Source: Marinospirillum sp. (GTDB lineage Bacteria > Pseudomonadota > Gammaproteobacteria > Pseudomonadales > Halomonadaceae). Taken from it: 6,297 nucleotides of DNA. Made by a program: the position numbers and the translations under genes. Shown one piece after another: positions 5,918 through 6,297 of the stretch (position 1 is its first letter; each line of letters begins with the position of its first letter). Below the pieces are notes generated by a model, which did not search any database, was not told the DNA's origin, and saw nothing but the letters and a program-made list of their open reading frames with translations. Where the stretch lies: positions 1-6,297 of the forward strand of contig SKOQ01000133.1 of NCBI GenBank assembly GCA_007119985.1. Reading direction: 5' to 3'.

Positions 5918-6250
5918 TCACTCTGGCTGAGCAGGCGCAGCGAGTTCACTGGCACTCAGTGGTTGTACCAGCACCCAAGGTGCAATGACCAAGGCCCACA
6001 ACTCGGCTTGCTGATGATGCCACTGATGCGCCTGCTCTTCAGCAACAGGGCCGACCTGCCCTGCAGCCATCCACTGCTCAAACTGGGCTTTATGATCCTG
6101 CGTCAGCTGATAGCCCACTTCGACCAAATCCAACTCAGGCTGTACCAGCACCACCACACCACGGGCATAAAAGCTCTCTAGCTCACGCCAGCCAATTTTG
6201 GCGGTTTCTAGGGCCAACTTATCGCGTAACAGGGCGACTTCTTCAGACAT
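5918..6250 (-). CDS. DUF2288 family protein, function unknown
   Basis: This small protein (110 residues) matches my recollection of the DUF2288 family, whose function is not known. Visible family-like segments are LxLETAKIGWREL (12-24), FYARGVVVLV (27-36), LDLVEVG (40-46), a W-MAAGQVGPV stretch (60-69) and ALVIAPWVLVQ (86-96). There is no signal peptide; the C-terminal hydrophobic stretch around 84-96 is too short and mixed for a clear membrane helix. The last 14 residues are low in complexity (Ala/Pro/Glu). I chose the second of two adjacent ATGs (6248-6250) because GAGG (6257-6260 on this strand) is six bases before it; the other ATG (6251-6253) is only three bases away. An in-frame ATG at 6284-6286 would add 12 residues without a visible ribosome binding site. 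It is the upstream gene of a unit with rluA, ending seven bases before the rluA GTG. Any promoter lies at or beyond the window edge. Confidence 0.85.
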   Translation of the reverse strand: MSEEVALLRDKLALETAKIGWRELESFYARGVVVLVQPELDLVEVGYQLTQDHKAQFEQWMAAGQVGPVAEEQAHQWHHQQAELWALVIAPWVLVQPLSASELAAPAQPE

Positions 6251-6297
6251 CATTTTCCTCGCTGCGCCCCGCATTGAGGCGACCAAAAATAAATAAA

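Noticed and set aside
5717..6181. Open frame of 154 codons on the plus strand.
   Set aside because: It overlaps rluA and the DUF2288 gene in antisense; both of those have recognisable family sequence.
1..6297. Mobile element, CRISPR array, toxin-antitoxin or defence system.
   Set aside because: No repeats, transposase, integrase, small paired genes or array structure were seen. Genes are housekeeping or metabolic and fill the window with short gaps.

Overview
The window looks like an ordinary chromosomal stretch of a gammaproteobacterium of moderate GC. The TrmB tail, the RluA and the AhcY (with the Pseudomonas-type C-terminal half) resemble enterobacterial and pseudomonad proteins, and a periplasmic azurin, an S-adenosylhomocysteine (SAH) riboswitch and a DUF2288 gene also fit. 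An Oceanospirillales/Pseudomonadales-type organism is my best guess; the genus cannot be told from this sequence. There are no insertion sequences, phage genes, CRISPR arrays, tRNA or rRNA genes.

Layout: (1) 1-176 (+) is the 3' end of trmB, a tRNA m7G46 methyltransferase. (2) 244-687 (-) is an azurin gene convergent with trmB, with a hairpin between the two stops. (3) 688-939 is a divergent regulatory region. Towards the left it holds an azurin promoter candidate overlapped by a Fur-like palindrome. Towards the right it holds a consensus -10 followed at once by an SAH riboswitch, an intrinsic terminator and the ahcY ribosome binding site. (4) 940-2328 (+) is ahcY, adenosylhomocysteinase, closed by a strong terminator. 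(5) 2445-5174 (+) is a single P2-type cation-transporting ATPase of the CtpF-like subfamily, with a GTG start, a near-perfect Shine-Dalgarno sequence and its own terminator. (6) 5231-6250 (-) is a two-gene unit, DUF2288 then rluA, convergent with the ATPase and probably translationally coupled.

How the parts work together: methyltransferases such as TrmB produce SAH from SAM, and AhcY cleaves SAH to adenosine and homocysteine. The riboswitch lets the toxic by-product SAH switch on its own disposal enzyme. Azurin is a periplasmic one-electron carrier, the ATPase moves a cation across the inner membrane, and RluA modifies rRNA and tRNA. These are mostly independent housekeeping units.

I did not find an undescribed system. 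The points most worth a second look are the expression platform of the SAH riboswitch, which carries both a terminator and a possible SD-sequestering helix; the ATPase, which lacks two acidic ion-binding residues of classical Ca2+ pumps; and the Fur-like site on the azurin promoter.
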